DNA of 64,000 nucleotides from Solibacillus sp. FSL R5-0449 (lineage in GTDB: Bacteria; Bacillota; Bacilli; Bacillales_A; Planococcaceae): the NCBI RefSeq assembly GCF_037975215.1, contig NZ_CP150239.1, positions 906,001-970,000 on the forward strand, given 5' to 3'. The notes below the pieces were generated by a model that saw nothing but the letters and a program-made list of their open reading frames with translations, made no database searches and was not told where the DNA came from. The position numbers and the translations under genes were made by a program. This document shows positions 30,404 through 41,872 of this stretch, piece by piece. Numbering within the stretch: position 1 is the first letter of the stretch; each line of letters starts with the position of its first letter.

Positions 30404-32233
30404 ATGAAGAAAAAGAAAGGTTTAATGCTGTCATCAGTATTTGCTACGGCATTAGTATTAGCAGCTTGTGGAGGAGATGACGAAACGTCTACTGAAAAAC
30501 CAGCTGAAAAAGATGGTAATCAAACAGAAGAAAATACAAATGACGGTGGTTCTACTACTGCGGAATCTCCAACATTACCATCAGAAGTTACAAATGATGG
30601 AGATGCAATCGAAGGCGGTACTTTACAATTCGCTTTAGTAACAGATTCTCCTTTCCAAGGTGTATTCTCATATGAATTATATGAAGATGGTTATGATGCA
30701 GATATTTTAGACTTCATGACAAACTCTATTTTCGATACAGACGGTGACTTCCTTGTAACGGATGAAGGGATTGCGAAGTTAGATGTTGACGCAGATAACA
30801 ACAAAGTAACAATCACTATCCAGCCTGACGAAGTAAAATGGTCTGATGGTCAGCCAATGACTGCTGACGATATCATTTATGCTTACGAAATTATCGGTCA
30901 CCCTGATTATACAGGTATCCGTTATGATGATGACTTCAAAAACATCATCGGTGCTGCTGAATATAAAGCAGGTACAGCGGATTCAATCTCTGGTATTAAA
31001 AAGATTGATGACAAAACAATTGAAATTTCAATGACTAAAGTTTCTCCAGCTATCTACTCTTTAGGTGACGGTTTATGGGGTTATGCAGTACCTAAGCACG
31101 TATTGAAGGATATTCCTGTTAAGGACTTAATCTCTTCTGATGCAGTACGTAAATCTCCTGTAACTTTAGGACCATTTAAATTAGATAAATTAGTTGACGG
31201 TGAATCTGTTCAGTTCGTAGCGAACGAGAACTACTGGAAAGGTAAACCAAAACTTGACAAAGTAGTATTACAAGTAGTTCCTTCATCTTCTATCGGTGAA
31301 GCATTACGTACAGGTAAATATGACATGGCGTCTTCATACCCTACAAACCAATATGACGGCGTAAAAGATCTTGAAAACTTAACAGTATTAGCTCGTCCTG
31401 AGTTAGCATACTCTTACCTTGGTTTCAAGCTTGGTAAATGGGATGCAACTGCAAGTGTAAACGTTACAGATGAAAATGCAAAAATGAATGATGCTGACTT
31501 ACGTAAAGCTGTTGCTTACGCAATGGATATCGAGCAAGTAACAGAGCGTTTCTACCAAGGTTTACGTTCACGTGCAACATCATTAATTCCGCCAGCATTC
31601 GCTTCATTCCATGACAACTCTTTAGAAGGATTCAACTATGATCCTGAAAAAGCGAAAGCATTATTAGATGAAGCTGGATACAAAGACGTTGATGGCGATG
31701 GTATCCGTGAAGATAAAAACGGTGAAAAATTCGAAATCCGTATGGCAGGTATGTCAGGTTCTGACACTGATGAAGCAATCGTTGAATACTTCCGTCAAAA
31801 CTGGAAAGATGTTGGTTTAGATGTACAGTTAACAACTGGCCGTTTAATCGAGTTCAACAGCTTCTATGATAAAGTACAAGCTGATGATCCTGAAATCGAT
31901 ATGTTCATGGCTGCATGGGGTACTGGTACAAACCCATCTCCACTTGGCTTATACGGTGAAGGTGCTTCATTCAACTACAGCCGTTTCGTAACACCTGAAT
32001 TACAAAAATTATTAGCTGATATCGACTCTAAAGAAGCGGTTGACGCAGATTACCGTGCGGATGCATTCCGTAAGTGGGAAGAGTACATGTTCGAACAAGC
32101 AACAACAATTCCAACATACTTCCGTACAGAAATCATTCCAGTTAACAAACGTGTGAAAAACTACAATGTTGACTATGGTAACCCAACTGAATTACATGAA
32201 ATTGAATTAACTGCTGATGCACCAATTAAATAA
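30404..32233 (+). CDS. oppA: Oligopeptide-binding lipoprotein (OppA type)
   Basis: Extracytoplasmic peptide receptor of the SBP_bac_5 family. The 609-residue precursor has a lipoprotein signal peptide with lipobox LAAC, predicted lipidated Cys22. An acidic Asn/Thr/Glu-rich linker runs to about residue 65, then the binding domain with family motifs (VKWSDGQPMTADDIIYAYE near 145). GGGAGG precedes ATG. Last gene of the operon. Codon use looks optimised, as expected for an abundant receptor. LspA encoded in this window would process it. Confidence 0.94.
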   Translation: MKKKKGLMLSSVFATALVLAACGGDDETSTEKPAEKDGNQTEENTNDGGSTTAESPTLPSEVTNDGDAIEGGTLQFALVTDSPFQGVFSYELYEDGYDADILDFMTNSIFDTDGDFLVTDEGIAKLDVDADNNKVTITIQPDEVKWSDGQPMTADDIIYAYEIIGHPDYTGIRYDDDFKNIIGAAEYKAGTADSISGIKKIDDKTIEISMTKVSPAIYSLGDGLWGYAVPKHVLKDIPVKDLISSDAVRKSPVTLGPFKLDKLVDGESVQFVANENYWKGKPKLDKVVLQVVPSSSIGEALRTGKYDMASSYPTNQYDGVKDLENLTVLARPELAYSYLGFKLGKWDATASVNVTDENAKMNDADLRKAVAYAMDIEQVTERFYQGLRSRATSLIPPAFASFHDNSLEGFNYDPEKAKALLDEAGYKDVDGDGIREDKNGEKFEIRMAGMSGSDTDEAIVEYFRQNWKDVGLDVQLTTGRLIEFNSFYDKVQADDPEIDMFMAAWGTGTNPSPLGLYGEGASFNYSRFVTPELQKLLADIDSKEAVDADYRADAFRKWEEYMFEQATTIPTYFRTEIIPVNKRVKNYNVDYGNPTELHEIELTADAPIK

Positions 32234-32248
32234 TCAGTAACAACAAAA

Positions 32249-32280
32249 AGCCGCTTAGAAAATTTCTAAGCGGTTTTTCG
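32249..32280. terminator. Bidirectional terminator between oppA and rqcH
   Basis: AAGCCGCTTAGAAA pairs with TTTCTAAGCGGTTT (about 32249-32275) with A and T tracts on either side. It can serve oppA (+) and the convergent rqcH (-). Confidence 0.88.
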
Positions 32281-32284
32281 TTGT

Positions 32285-33967
32285 TTACTTTTTCAGCTGC
32301 ATAACAACTGCTTCGTCTGGTGTAACATAAAGTGTTTTTTGTTCAAAATAAATCACAAATCCTGGTTTTGCGCCATTCGGTTTTTTCACATGTCGAATTT
32401 CCGTATAGTCTACCGGAACCGAAGAAGAGTCACGTGCTTTTGAAAAATAAGCGCTTAACACAGCGGCTTCGGTCAAAGTTTGCTCATCAGGGTTTTCCGA
32501 ATGGATGACAACATGTGATCCCGGAATATCTTTCGTATGTAGCCATACTTCGTTCCGTTTTCCGATTTTGAATGTCAAATAGTCATTTTGTTTATTGTTT
32601 TTACCGACCGAAATTGAAATACCGGAAGATGAAACGAATTTTTCCGGTTCCGGTTTTGCCGGTTTCTTTTTTCGTTTTGCCTGGCGGATTCGAAGTAAAC
32701 CTTGTTCTGCCAGCTCTTCACGGATTTCCTCGATATCTTTAGTGGACGCTTGCTGCACTTGCTGTGTAAGCATTTCCAAATAGTTGATGTCTTCCGTTGT
32801 TTTTTGCTGTTGTTCTTCAATCATAACTAACGCTGTTTTTGCTTTATTGTACTTTGTGTAATAGCTTTGCGCATTTTCGATCGGTGTTTTTCTTGGGCTA
32901 ATCGGTATCCTTACTGTTTCGGCATTTTCGCTGTAATAGTTTTCAACGTCTACGTATTCAGCGCCTTTTTCGAAATTATAAAGATTCGCCATTAAAAGCT
33001 CACCGTAAAGTTGGAACTGCTCCAGGTTTTGAGCACGTTCATAATCTTTTTGAAGCTTTTTTTGTTTCAGCTTTAATTTATTCAGTTCATTTTGCAGCCA
33101 GCGTTCAAGATCACCGGCTTGCTGTTTCACTCGATCACGTTTTGCACGGGCAAAAAATACACGGTCAAGCAGCTCGCCAAGAGTCTTATAATTCGTAACT
33201 GCTCCTGACAAATGTGTTAATGCTGTTGGCGAGAAATAGATTTTCCCTTCCTGCTCAACATAGGTCGGATTTGCGCTCGTTGCGATTTCGTTCATCAGCT
33301 GTCTGCAAGCTGTTACAGCATCATTTGTTGTGATACGGTGCAGCAACTCATTTGCATGCAATGGGGAGAAACCGGCAAACTGATCGACAATATCTTTAGT
33401 AGTAGGTTGTTTTGAAAATACTTCTTTCAACTCTACATCGGATAAACTTGTCAGTGCAATTTTCTGTTGTTGTGGCGGCGCAATATATTGCTGCCCCGGC
33501 AAAACGGTACGGTAGCTGTTCATCGATGGCGGCAGATGTTTGATACTATCAATAATGATATCATTTTGAGCATCGATTAATAGCAGATTACTATGACGCC
33601 CCATAATTTCGATGACGAGCTTACGCTTTACCGCATCGCCGATTTCATTTTTACTGTCGATTTCAAAAGTGATCACCCGTTCAAAGCCGTCCTGAACAAC
33701 AGATGAAATAAAGCCACCTTCAATATGTTTGCGTAACAGCATACAAAACATTGGCGGGTCAGCCGGATTTTCAATCGATTGATCTGTTATGTGAACGCGA
33801 GAATAAGAAGGGTGGATCGAAAATAATAGTTTACTGTTTTGGCCTGCTGCACGAATTTGCAATACAACTTCAAGTGCATTCGGCTGATAAATTTTGGTGA
33901 TACGTCCGGATGTAAGGCTTTGTAGCTCCTTGCTCATCGAACGTGTAAATAGTCCGTCAAATGCCAT
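32285..33967 (-). CDS. rqcH: Ribosome quality control protein RqcH (NFACT family, YloA)
   Basis: Binds obstructed 50S subunits and recruits tRNA-Ala to add C-terminal alanine tails that mark stalled peptides for degradation. The 560-residue protein has the NFACT-N domain at the start (AFDGLFTRSM, GRITKIYQPN), a helix-hairpin-helix region, long coiled coils (about 275-430) and the C-terminal NFACT-R domain with LHTKDIPGSHVVI. Older names are FbpA/fibronectin-binding protein. AAAGAGG precedes the ATG on the minus strand. In B. subtilis yloB follows it; here that gene is absent. Confidence 0.95.
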   Translation of the reverse strand: MAFDGLFTRSMSKELQSLTSGRITKIYQPNALEVVLQIRAAGQNSKLLFSIHPSYSRVHITDQSIENPADPPMFCMLLRKHIEGGFISSVVQDGFERVITFEIDSKNEIGDAVKRKLVIEIMGRHSNLLLIDAQNDIIIDSIKHLPPSMNSYRTVLPGQQYIAPPQQQKIALTSLSDVELKEVFSKQPTTKDIVDQFAGFSPLHANELLHRITTNDAVTACRQLMNEIATSANPTYVEQEGKIYFSPTALTHLSGAVTNYKTLGELLDRVFFARAKRDRVKQQAGDLERWLQNELNKLKLKQKKLQKDYERAQNLEQFQLYGELLMANLYNFEKGAEYVDVENYYSENAETVRIPISPRKTPIENAQSYYTKYNKAKTALVMIEEQQQKTTEDINYLEMLTQQVQQASTKDIEEIREELAEQGLLRIRQAKRKKKPAKPEPEKFVSSSGISISVGKNNKQNDYLTFKIGKRNEVWLHTKDIPGSHVVIHSENPDEQTLTEAAVLSAYFSKARDSSSVPVDYTEIRHVKKPNGAKPGFVIYFEQKTLYVTPDEAVVMQLKK

Positions 33968-34213
33968 CTTTATGCCTCTTTCATTAAATAAGTCTTTTAG
34001 ATTGTTTAATCATATCATTTTTTCGTACAAACCTGTAGTTATCGCAAATGACTATCTATTAATGAAATATTTTTTATATGAAAGATAACTGCTCTCGATA
34101 AAGGGGGCCAATTCTTTCCTACTTACATAAAATAAAAAGTATTTTATTACCTCCTATCTATGATAAAATATATATTTGGATAATAGACGTTAACGCAAAA
34201 TCGATCACACATA

Positions 34214-34222
34214 TGCTATAAT
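34214..34222 (+). promoter_or_regulatory. Extended -10 promoter of yicC-gmk-rpoZ
   Basis: TGCTATAAT (34214-34222) is a perfect extended -10, 35 bp before the yicC start. No good -35 was seen. The rest of the 289-bp gap between rqcH and yicC is AT-rich and shows no gene. Confidence 0.6.
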
Positions 34223-34256
34223 TGAAACAATTAAGTAAAGAAGGATGTGACGAACC

Positions 34257-35766
<1,510 letters not shown>

Positions 35767-35770
35767 AACC

Positions 35771-35995
35771 ATGTTATACCCATCAGTAGATAATTTGAAA
35801 AAACAAATCGATTCTAAGTATTCTTTAGTGAGCTTAGCATCAAAACGCGCGCGCCAAATGCAAGAAGAGGGCGGCGAGCACTTAAACTCATACATTTCTT
35901 ACAAGCCAGTAGGAAAAGCATTGGAAGAAGTAGCTGCCGGAAAGCTTCGCAAAGTTCAACAAGACGCTTCAACTGTTTACGAAGACGAAATCTAG
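35771..35995 (+). CDS. rpoZ: DNA-directed RNA polymerase omega subunit
   Basis: Small subunit that helps assemble and stabilise the beta-prime subunit. The 74-residue protein has the family start LYPSVDNLKKQIDSKYSLVSLASKRARQM and the conserved KPVGKALEEVAAGKL. It begins 4 bp after gmk. Confidence 0.96.
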   Translation: MLYPSVDNLKKQIDSKYSLVSLASKRARQMQEEGGEHLNSYISYKPVGKALEEVAAGKLRKVQQDASTVYEDEI

Positions 35996-36027
35996 TTGGT
36001 AATGTAAAAAGAATACTCCCTGAGTAG

Positions 36028-36058
36028 AAGCTCCCTAAGAATTTTTCTTTGGGAGCTT
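36028..36058 (+). terminator. Hairpin after rpoZ
   Basis: AAGCTCCCTAAGAA pairs with TTTGGGAGCTT (36028-36058). The T run follows poorly (ATCCTTT), so it may terminate only partly and allow read-through into coaC. Confidence 0.55.
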
Positions 36059-36082
36059 ATCCTTTGAAAGGACGGTAAAATA

Positions 36083-36646
36083 ATGAAAAAAAACAATATA
36101 CTATTGTGTGTTTCGGGCGGGATTGCCGTATATAAAGCGGTTGCGTTAGTGAGCAAACTTTCTCAGGCAGGCTTTAATGTAAAAGTAATCATGACAGCTT
36201 CTGCACAGAAGTTCGTTACTCCTTTAAGCTTCCAGGTGATGTCTAAAAACGACGTATTTTTTGATACTTTCGATGAAAAAGATTCCAATGTTATTGCGCA
36301 TATTGATTTGGCGGATTGGGCGGATTTAGTAATCGTCGCTCCTGCCACTGCCAATATAATTGCGAAAATGGCACATGGTATGGCGGATGATATGGTGACA
36401 ACGACTTTACTTGCAACAATTGCACCTGTATGGGTGGCACCGGCGATGAATGTACATATGTATGAGCATCCGGCCGTTTTACGGAATATTGCACAACTTC
36501 ATGAAGATGGCATCCGCTTTATCGAACCGTCTGAAGGATTTTTGGCATGCGGCTATGTAGGAAAAGGACGTCTGGAAGAGCCGGAAAAAATTACGGCCAT
36601 TGTAGAAAAGTATTTTCGTGAACTAACTGGAAGCGATGGACAATGA
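36083..36646 (+). CDS. coaC: Phosphopantothenoylcysteine decarboxylase, stand-alone CoaC
   Basis: FMN enzyme of coenzyme A synthesis that decarboxylates phosphopantothenoylcysteine. The 187-residue protein has all CoaC landmarks: GGIAVYKA, active-site His73 in HIDLA, APAMNVHM (about 119-126) and the flap Cys156 in LACGYVGKGR. In most bacteria, including B. subtilis, CoaC is fused to a C-terminal CoaB ligase of about 200 residues. Here the frame ends in LTGSDGQ, at the usual domain boundary, and priA begins in a 4-bp overlap. CoaB must be encoded elsewhere if the pathway is complete. Confidence 0.93.
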   Translation: MKKNNILLCVSGGIAVYKAVALVSKLSQAGFNVKVIMTASAQKFVTPLSFQVMSKNDVFFDTFDEKDSNVIAHIDLADWADLVIVAPATANIIAKMAHGMADDMVTTTLLATIAPVWVAPAMNVHMYEHPAVLRNIAQLHEDGIRFIEPSEGFLACGYVGKGRLEEPEKITAIVEKYFRELTGSDGQ

Positions 36647-39051
36647 GATTTGCACAAGTAATCGTTGATGTTTCCGCATATCCAGTTGACCGTCCTTTCG
36701 ATTATTTAATACCTGAAGATTGGGAAGAGCTGATTGACATTGGCAGTCGCGTCAAAGTCCCATTCGGACCGCGTAATGTGCTTGGGTTTGTCGTCGGCAT
36801 TACAGCTGAATCAGACGTACCGGCAGAAAAAATAAAGCCGATTTCGGAAATACTCGATTTGGAATCTATTTTAACTGAGGAAATGCTGAGCTTGGCAAAA
36901 TGGCTGAAGCGCCAAACAATCTGCTACGAAATTGATGCATTACAAGTAATGCTGCCGGGTGCATTGCGGGCAAAGTATGAAAAGTATGCGGTTTTGCAAG
37001 GCGAAGTATCGCAATTACCGCAAATGCTGCAGCCCTTTTTCGAGAAAACTGAAAAAGTGAATCTAGCCCAATTTGAAAAGGCCAATTTATTGAGACCGGT
37101 AAAACGTGCCGTAAAAGACGGTCTGCTCATTATAGAAAATGTAGTGAAACAAAAGGGCCAAGTAAAACAAGTGCGTAAAGTACAAATTTATTCACGCGAA
37201 CAAATAGAAGATATAATCGAACAAATGGGGAAACGTGCACCGAAGCAGCGGGCAATATTGGAATGGATGAAGGAACATGCAGGAGCCGTCGTTTTACCGG
37301 AACAAATATACGAAGCCGTTCAAGTGACAAGCAGTGTACTAAACAGTGTCATTGAAAAAGGGGCAGCAGCGTATATACAAGAAGAAGTTTACCGTGATCC
37401 GTTTACGAAGGAAGTTGTAAGAACGGACTTTTTACAATTAACAGATGAGCAAGATGTGGCACTGAAAAAAATTACGGAAGCGATAGATGATAAGCGTCAA
37501 GAAACATTTCTTCTCCACGGCATTACAGGCAGCGGGAAAACAGAAGTGTATTTACAGGCGATTCAGCGTACAATCGCAGACGGCAAAGAAGCAATTGTGC
37601 TCGTGCCTGAAATCTCATTGACACCACAGATGACCGAGCGTTTCAAATCACGTTTCGGCAATGAAGTAGCAGTTATGCATAGCGGCTTGTCAGTCGGTGA
37701 AAAATATGATGAGTGGCGGAAAGTACAGCAAGGGAAAGTTAAAGTAGTTGTAGGCGCCCGATCAGCAATTTTTGCACCGTTTAAAAATCTCGGTCTGCTT
37801 ATATTGGATGAAGAACATGAGTCAACATACAAACAGGAAGATTCACCGCGCTACCATGCCCGGGATGTCGCAATCTGGCGTGGGAATTATTATAACTGCC
37901 CTGTTATTTTAGGGAGTGCGACACCTGCATTAGAATCGTTTGCGCGTGCAAAAAAAGGTGTATACACATTGCTCACGTTGTCACAACGGGCCAAAAATCA
38001 GGCATTGCCGTCTGTTCAGATTATCGATATGCGTGAACAGCTTCAGGCTGGAAACCGCTCGATGTTTTCGGAACCGCTTATGGAAGCGTTACGTGACCGT
38101 CTCGAAAAAAAAGAGCAGACCGTCCTGTTTTTAAATCGCCGCGGCTATTCATCGTTTGTATTATGCCGGGATTGCGGGACAACGGTGCAATGTCCGAACT
38201 GTGATATTTCGTTGACATATCACCGCTATCAGGAAAAGCTGAAATGCCATTATTGCGGTCATGATGAATACATTCCGGAAACATGTCCTGAATGTCTAAG
38301 TGAAAACATCCGTTATTTCGGTACCGGTACGCAAAAGGTAGAAGAAGAAATTTACAAGCTGTTTCCTGAGGCGCGTGTCATGCGGATGGATGTCGACACG
38401 ACCAAACAAAAAGGGGCACATGAAAAAATGCTCGATGCGTTCGGTAGGGGCGAAGCAGATATTCTGCTCGGTACACAAATGATCGCTAAAGGGCTTGATT
38501 TTCCGAATATTACACTAGTCGGCGTGTTAAGTGCCGATACTTCGCTTCATTTACCGGATTACCGGGCTGCGGAAAAAACATTCCAGCTTATGACGCAAGT
38601 GAGCGGACGGGCAGGACGCCATAATAAGCTTGGTGAAGTATATATACAGACGTATACTCCTGAGCATTATGCAATCCAGCTTTCAAAGGATCAGCATTAT
38701 ACACCATTTTATGAACGGGAAATGCATGCAAGACATCTTGCCGGATATCCGCCCTATTATTATATTGCGCTAGTTCAAGTAACACATGAAGATGTCATGT
38801 TTGCTGCAGAATATGCAGGGCGGGTCGCGGAGTATTTGCGTTCCAATTTATCATTCAATGTATCTGTTATTGGACCGACAACAGCCAGTATCGCCCGCCT
38901 CCAAAATAGATATCGTTATCAATGTTTGATAAAATATAAAGTAGAGCCAAATTTGATTCCCGTTCTTTTACAGCTTATAAAACTGTATCGATCGGAATGG
39001 ATAAAAAAAGGCATTGTGCTAACAGTTGATTTAGATCCGACAATGATCTAA
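36643..39051 (+). CDS. priA: Primosomal replication restart helicase PriA
   Basis: 3'-5' DNA helicase that rebuilds replication forks at stalled sites. The 802-residue protein has an N-terminal 3'-DNA-binding domain (DRPFDYLIPE), Walker A GITGSGKTEVY (about 293-303) and a DEEH helicase box. The zinc-binding cysteine cluster runs from about residue 508 (CRDCGTTVQCPNCD...CHYCG...CPEC). The ATG overlaps the end of coaC by 4 bp. Confidence 0.97.
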   Translation: MRFAQVIVDVSAYPVDRPFDYLIPEDWEELIDIGSRVKVPFGPRNVLGFVVGITAESDVPAEKIKPISEILDLESILTEEMLSLAKWLKRQTICYEIDALQVMLPGALRAKYEKYAVLQGEVSQLPQMLQPFFEKTEKVNLAQFEKANLLRPVKRAVKDGLLIIENVVKQKGQVKQVRKVQIYSREQIEDIIEQMGKRAPKQRAILEWMKEHAGAVVLPEQIYEAVQVTSSVLNSVIEKGAAAYIQEEVYRDPFTKEVVRTDFLQLTDEQDVALKKITEAIDDKRQETFLLHGITGSGKTEVYLQAIQRTIADGKEAIVLVPEISLTPQMTERFKSRFGNEVAVMHSGLSVGEKYDEWRKVQQGKVKVVVGARSAIFAPFKNLGLLILDEEHESTYKQEDSPRYHARDVAIWRGNYYNCPVILGSATPALESFARAKKGVYTLLTLSQRAKNQALPSVQIIDMREQLQAGNRSMFSEPLMEALRDRLEKKEQTVLFLNRRGYSSFVLCRDCGTTVQCPNCDISLTYHRYQEKLKCHYCGHDEYIPETCPECLSENIRYFGTGTQKVEEEIYKLFPEARVMRMDVDTTKQKGAHEKMLDAFGRGEADILLGTQMIAKGLDFPNITLVGVLSADTSLHLPDYRAAEKTFQLMTQVSGRAGRHNKLGEVYIQTYTPEHYAIQLSKDQHYTPFYEREMHARHLAGYPPYYYIALVQVTHEDVMFAAEYAGRVAEYLRSNLSFNVSVIGPTTASIARLQNRYRYQCLIKYKVEPNLIPVLLQLIKLYRSEWIKKGIVLTVDLDPTMI

Positions 39052-39074
39052 TGCATATAGAAAGAGGTATTAAA

Positions 39075-39566
39075 ATGGCAATTAAAGAAGTAGTGAAAAA
39101 CCCAGCAAAAGTATTATCACAAAAAACGAGAGAAGTTGAAGTAATCGATGAAAATATCATTCAACTTTTAGATGATTTATATGACACGATGGTAGAAAAT
39201 GACGGTGTAGGAATCGCTGCACCGCAGATTAATGTTGATTTACGTGTAGCAATCGTAGAATTAGGCGAAGATATTTTAGAAATGATCAACCCGATCGTTA
39301 TTGAAACACGTGGTGAAGAAGAAGATGTGGAAGGCTGTTTAAGTTTTCCGGACCTGTTCGGAATGGTCAAGCGTCCAACTTACGTAAAAATTGAAGCATC
39401 CGACCGTGAAGGCCGTGTTTATGAACTTGAAGCTGAAGACTTTGAAGCACGTTGTATTTTGCATGAAATCGATCATTTAGAAGGTGTTTTATTTGATTCT
39501 AAAATGACGCGTGTATTAACAGAGGAAGAAATAGAAGAGCTATACGCGGACGCTGAGGAGGAGTAA
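39075..39566 (+). CDS. def: Peptide deformylase
   Basis: Metalloprotease that removes the formyl group from new N-termini. The 163-residue protein has motif 1 GVGIAAPQ (44-51), motif 2 EGCLS with metal ligand Cys88, and motif 3 HEIDHLEG with His130, Glu131 and His134. ATG 39075 is preceded by AAAGAGG. EGCLS and the chain length fit the type 1 group, as in B. subtilis Def. It is paired with fmt, the opposing enzyme. Confidence 0.96.
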   Translation: MAIKEVVKNPAKVLSQKTREVEVIDENIIQLLDDLYDTMVENDGVGIAAPQINVDLRVAIVELGEDILEMINPIVIETRGEEEDVEGCLSFPDLFGMVKRPTYVKIEASDREGRVYELEAEDFEARCILHEIDHLEGVLFDSKMTRVLTEEEIEELYADAEEE

Positions 39567-39569
39567 TCG

Positions 39570-40511
39570 ATGACTAAAATCGTATTTATGGGAACACCTG
39601 CCTTTTCAGCACCGATTTTGCGCATGCTTCATGAAGAAGGCTATGACATCGCAGCGGTTGTAACTCAGCCGGACCGTCCAGTTGGTCGTAAAAAAGTATT
39701 AACGCCACCACCTGTGAAAGAAGAAGCATTACAACTAGGTTTACCGGTTATTCAGCCTGAAAAGCTGCGCGGTTCACAGGAGCTGGAAGAAATTTTAGCG
39801 TTAAATGCAGACCTTGTTGTAACAGCGGCATTTGGACAAATTTTGCCGAAAGAACTGCTTGATGCTCCACGATTAGGCTGTATTAATGTCCATGCATCAT
39901 TATTGCCCGCATACCGAGGCGGTGCACCGATTCATCAGGCAATTATTGATGGCCAGGCAACAACAGGTGTAACAATTATGTATATGGCGGAAAAACTGGA
40001 TGCTGGTGATATTATTTCACAAAAGGAAATTGCTATTGAGGATACGGACAATACAGGCACAATGTTTGAGAAATTAAGTGCGGTTGGCCGTGAATTATTA
40101 AAGGAAACAATGCCATCGATTATTAATGGGACAAATGCCCGCATTCCACAAGATGAATCACTCGTAACATTCGCGCGCAATATTAGCCGTGAACAGGAGT
40201 TGATTGATTGGAATAATGAAGCACGTGCATTGTATAATCAAGTGCGTGGATTGCACCCTTGGCCTGTCGCCTATACGACATTTGAAGGGGCTAACTTTAA
40301 AGTCTGGGCGGCAAAAGTTGGAGAAACTTCAACAAAAGCTGCACCAGGAGAAGTCGTGAAAATCGAAAAAGATCACTTTGAAGTAGCGACAGGAGATGGT
40401 GGTACATTAGCGCTGTATGATGTACAACCAGCAGGTAAAAAGCGCATGACAGCAGAAGAGTTTTTACGTGGTACGGGCTCGAAATTACAGATTGGGGACC
40501 GTTTTGAATGA
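39570..40511 (+). CDS. fmt: Methionyl-tRNA formyltransferase
   Basis: Formylates initiator Met-tRNA using 10-formyl-THF. The 313-residue protein has the formyl-transferase signature [21 protein letters not shown] with Asn106, His108 and, further on, the catalytic Asp in LDAGDI. The C-terminal OB-like tRNA-binding domain starts near residue 205. It starts 3 bp after def and overlaps rsmB by 4 bp. Confidence 0.97.
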   Translation: MTKIVFMGTPAFSAPILRMLHEEGYDIAAVVTQPDRPVGRKKVLTPPPVKEEALQLGLPVIQPEKLRGSQELEEILALNADLVVTAAFGQILPKELLDAPRLGCINVHASLLPAYRGGAPIHQAIIDGQATTGVTIMYMAEKLDAGDIISQKEIAIEDTDNTGTMFEKLSAVGRELLKETMPSIINGTNARIPQDESLVTFARNISREQELIDWNNEARALYNQVRGLHPWPVAYTTFEGANFKVWAAKVGETSTKAAPGEVVKIEKDHFEVATGDGGTLALYDVQPAGKKRMTAEEFLRGTGSKLQIGDRFE

Positions 40512-41869
40512 GTAAAAAGAAACAAGTGATTTGGGACGGTAATGTTCGGGATGCCGCTTTAACGATTTTATTGACAGTCGACAAAAGCCAGGCATACAGC
40601 AATTTATTATTACACCAAACAATTGAGAAATATAAAATCGATGCGAAAGACCGTGGCCTTTTAACAGAGCTCACATATGGAACATTGCAGCATAAACTGA
40701 CACTGGATTATTATTTGGAGCCATTTATCCGCGGGAAGGTGGATATTTGGGTGCGCTGGCTGTTGCGTATGTCACTCTATCAAATGCAGTATTTAACACG
40801 TATTCCTGCACATGCTGCAGTAAATGAAGCAGTGGAAATCGCAAAGCGCCGCGGCCATAAAGGGATTGCCTCAATGGTAAACGGGATTTTACGTTCGATT
40901 TTACGTGAAGGTGTTCGTTCGACCGATTTAATAGAAGATGCAAATGAGCGTCTGGCAGTCGAAACGAGTCATCCGCAGTGGTTGGTTGACCGCTGGGTGG
41001 AAAGCTACGGCTATGAGAAAACACGTGAAATGCTTCTTGAGAATAATATTGCACCACTGCAGACAGTTCGTGTCAATACGACAAAAGCGACTGTCGAGCA
41101 AGTTTTGACGACGCTTGAACGTGAAGGTGTAAAAGCGCGCCGCAGTGAATTTATACCCGAATGTCTGCATCTTGAAAGCGGGCAGGCGGCACGTACAGGA
41201 GCGTTCCGCAATGGGCTTATTACAATTCAGGATGAAAGCTCGATGCTGCCGGCAAAAGTGCTGAATCCGCAGCCTGGCATGAAAGTACTCGATATGTGTG
41301 CAGCACCAGGCGGAAAAACAACACATCTTGCCGAAGTGATGAAAAATGAAGGCTCGATTTTAGCGACCGATCTACATCCTAAAAAATTGGATTTAATCGA
41401 GGAAAACGTTGCGCGTCTAGGATTGGATATTATCGAAACAGCCCCTCTTGACGGAAGAAAAGCCGCAAGCTTTTTACAAAAAGAAGGCTATGATGCGATT
41501 TTGGTCGATGCACCATGCTCAGGCTTGGGCGTAATGCGACGCAAGCCGGATATTAAATATACGAAGCGCGAAGAAGATTTAGAGAGCCTGCAAACAATTC
41601 AGCTTTCGATTTTAGATAATGCAGTCCAGCTATTGAAACAAGACGGACGACTAGTGTATTCAACATGCACAGTAGACCGCAGTGAAAATGAAGGTACGGT
41701 ACAAGCCTTCTTAAAAGAGCACCCTGAAATGAACTTGGTGCCAATTGAAAATTTACCGACACAACTAGAAGCGAAGCAACAGGACGGGATGCTGCAAGTA
41801 TTCCCGCAAGATATAGGCAGTGACGGATTTTTCGTAGCTGCATTCGTAAAAAAAGGAGCGTCCAATTAA
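40508..41869 (+). CDS. rsmB: 16S rRNA (cytosine-967-C5)-methyltransferase RsmB
   Basis: SAM-dependent m5C methyltransferase of 16S rRNA. The 453-residue protein has an N-terminal NusB-like RNA-binding domain (about 10-140). The methyltransferase domain carries the SAM motif [17 protein letters not shown] and two cysteines of the m5C mechanism, in VDAPCSGLG and VYSTCTVD. It overlaps the end of fmt (ATGA). Same order as B. subtilis yloM. Confidence 0.96.
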   Translation: MSKKKQVIWDGNVRDAALTILLTVDKSQAYSNLLLHQTIEKYKIDAKDRGLLTELTYGTLQHKLTLDYYLEPFIRGKVDIWVRWLLRMSLYQMQYLTRIPAHAAVNEAVEIAKRRGHKGIASMVNGILRSILREGVRSTDLIEDANERLAVETSHPQWLVDRWVESYGYEKTREMLLENNIAPLQTVRVNTTKATVEQVLTTLEREGVKARRSEFIPECLHLESGQAARTGAFRNGLITIQDESSMLPAKVLNPQPGMKVLDMCAAPGGKTTHLAEVMKNEGSILATDLHPKKLDLIEENVARLGLDIIETAPLDGRKAASFLQKEGYDAILVDAPCSGLGVMRRKPDIKYTKREEDLESLQTIQLSILDNAVQLLKQDGRLVYSTCTVDRSENEGTVQAFLKEHPEMNLVPIENLPTQLEAKQQDGMLQVFPQDIGSDGFFVAAFVKKGASN

Positions 41870-41872
41870 CTA

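Noticed and set aside
36600-36660. Frameshift or truncated pseudogene in coaBC
   Set aside because: No CoaB-like sequence appears in any frame after the stop, and priA starts naturally in a 4-bp overlap. A clean short gene fits better than a recent frameshift.
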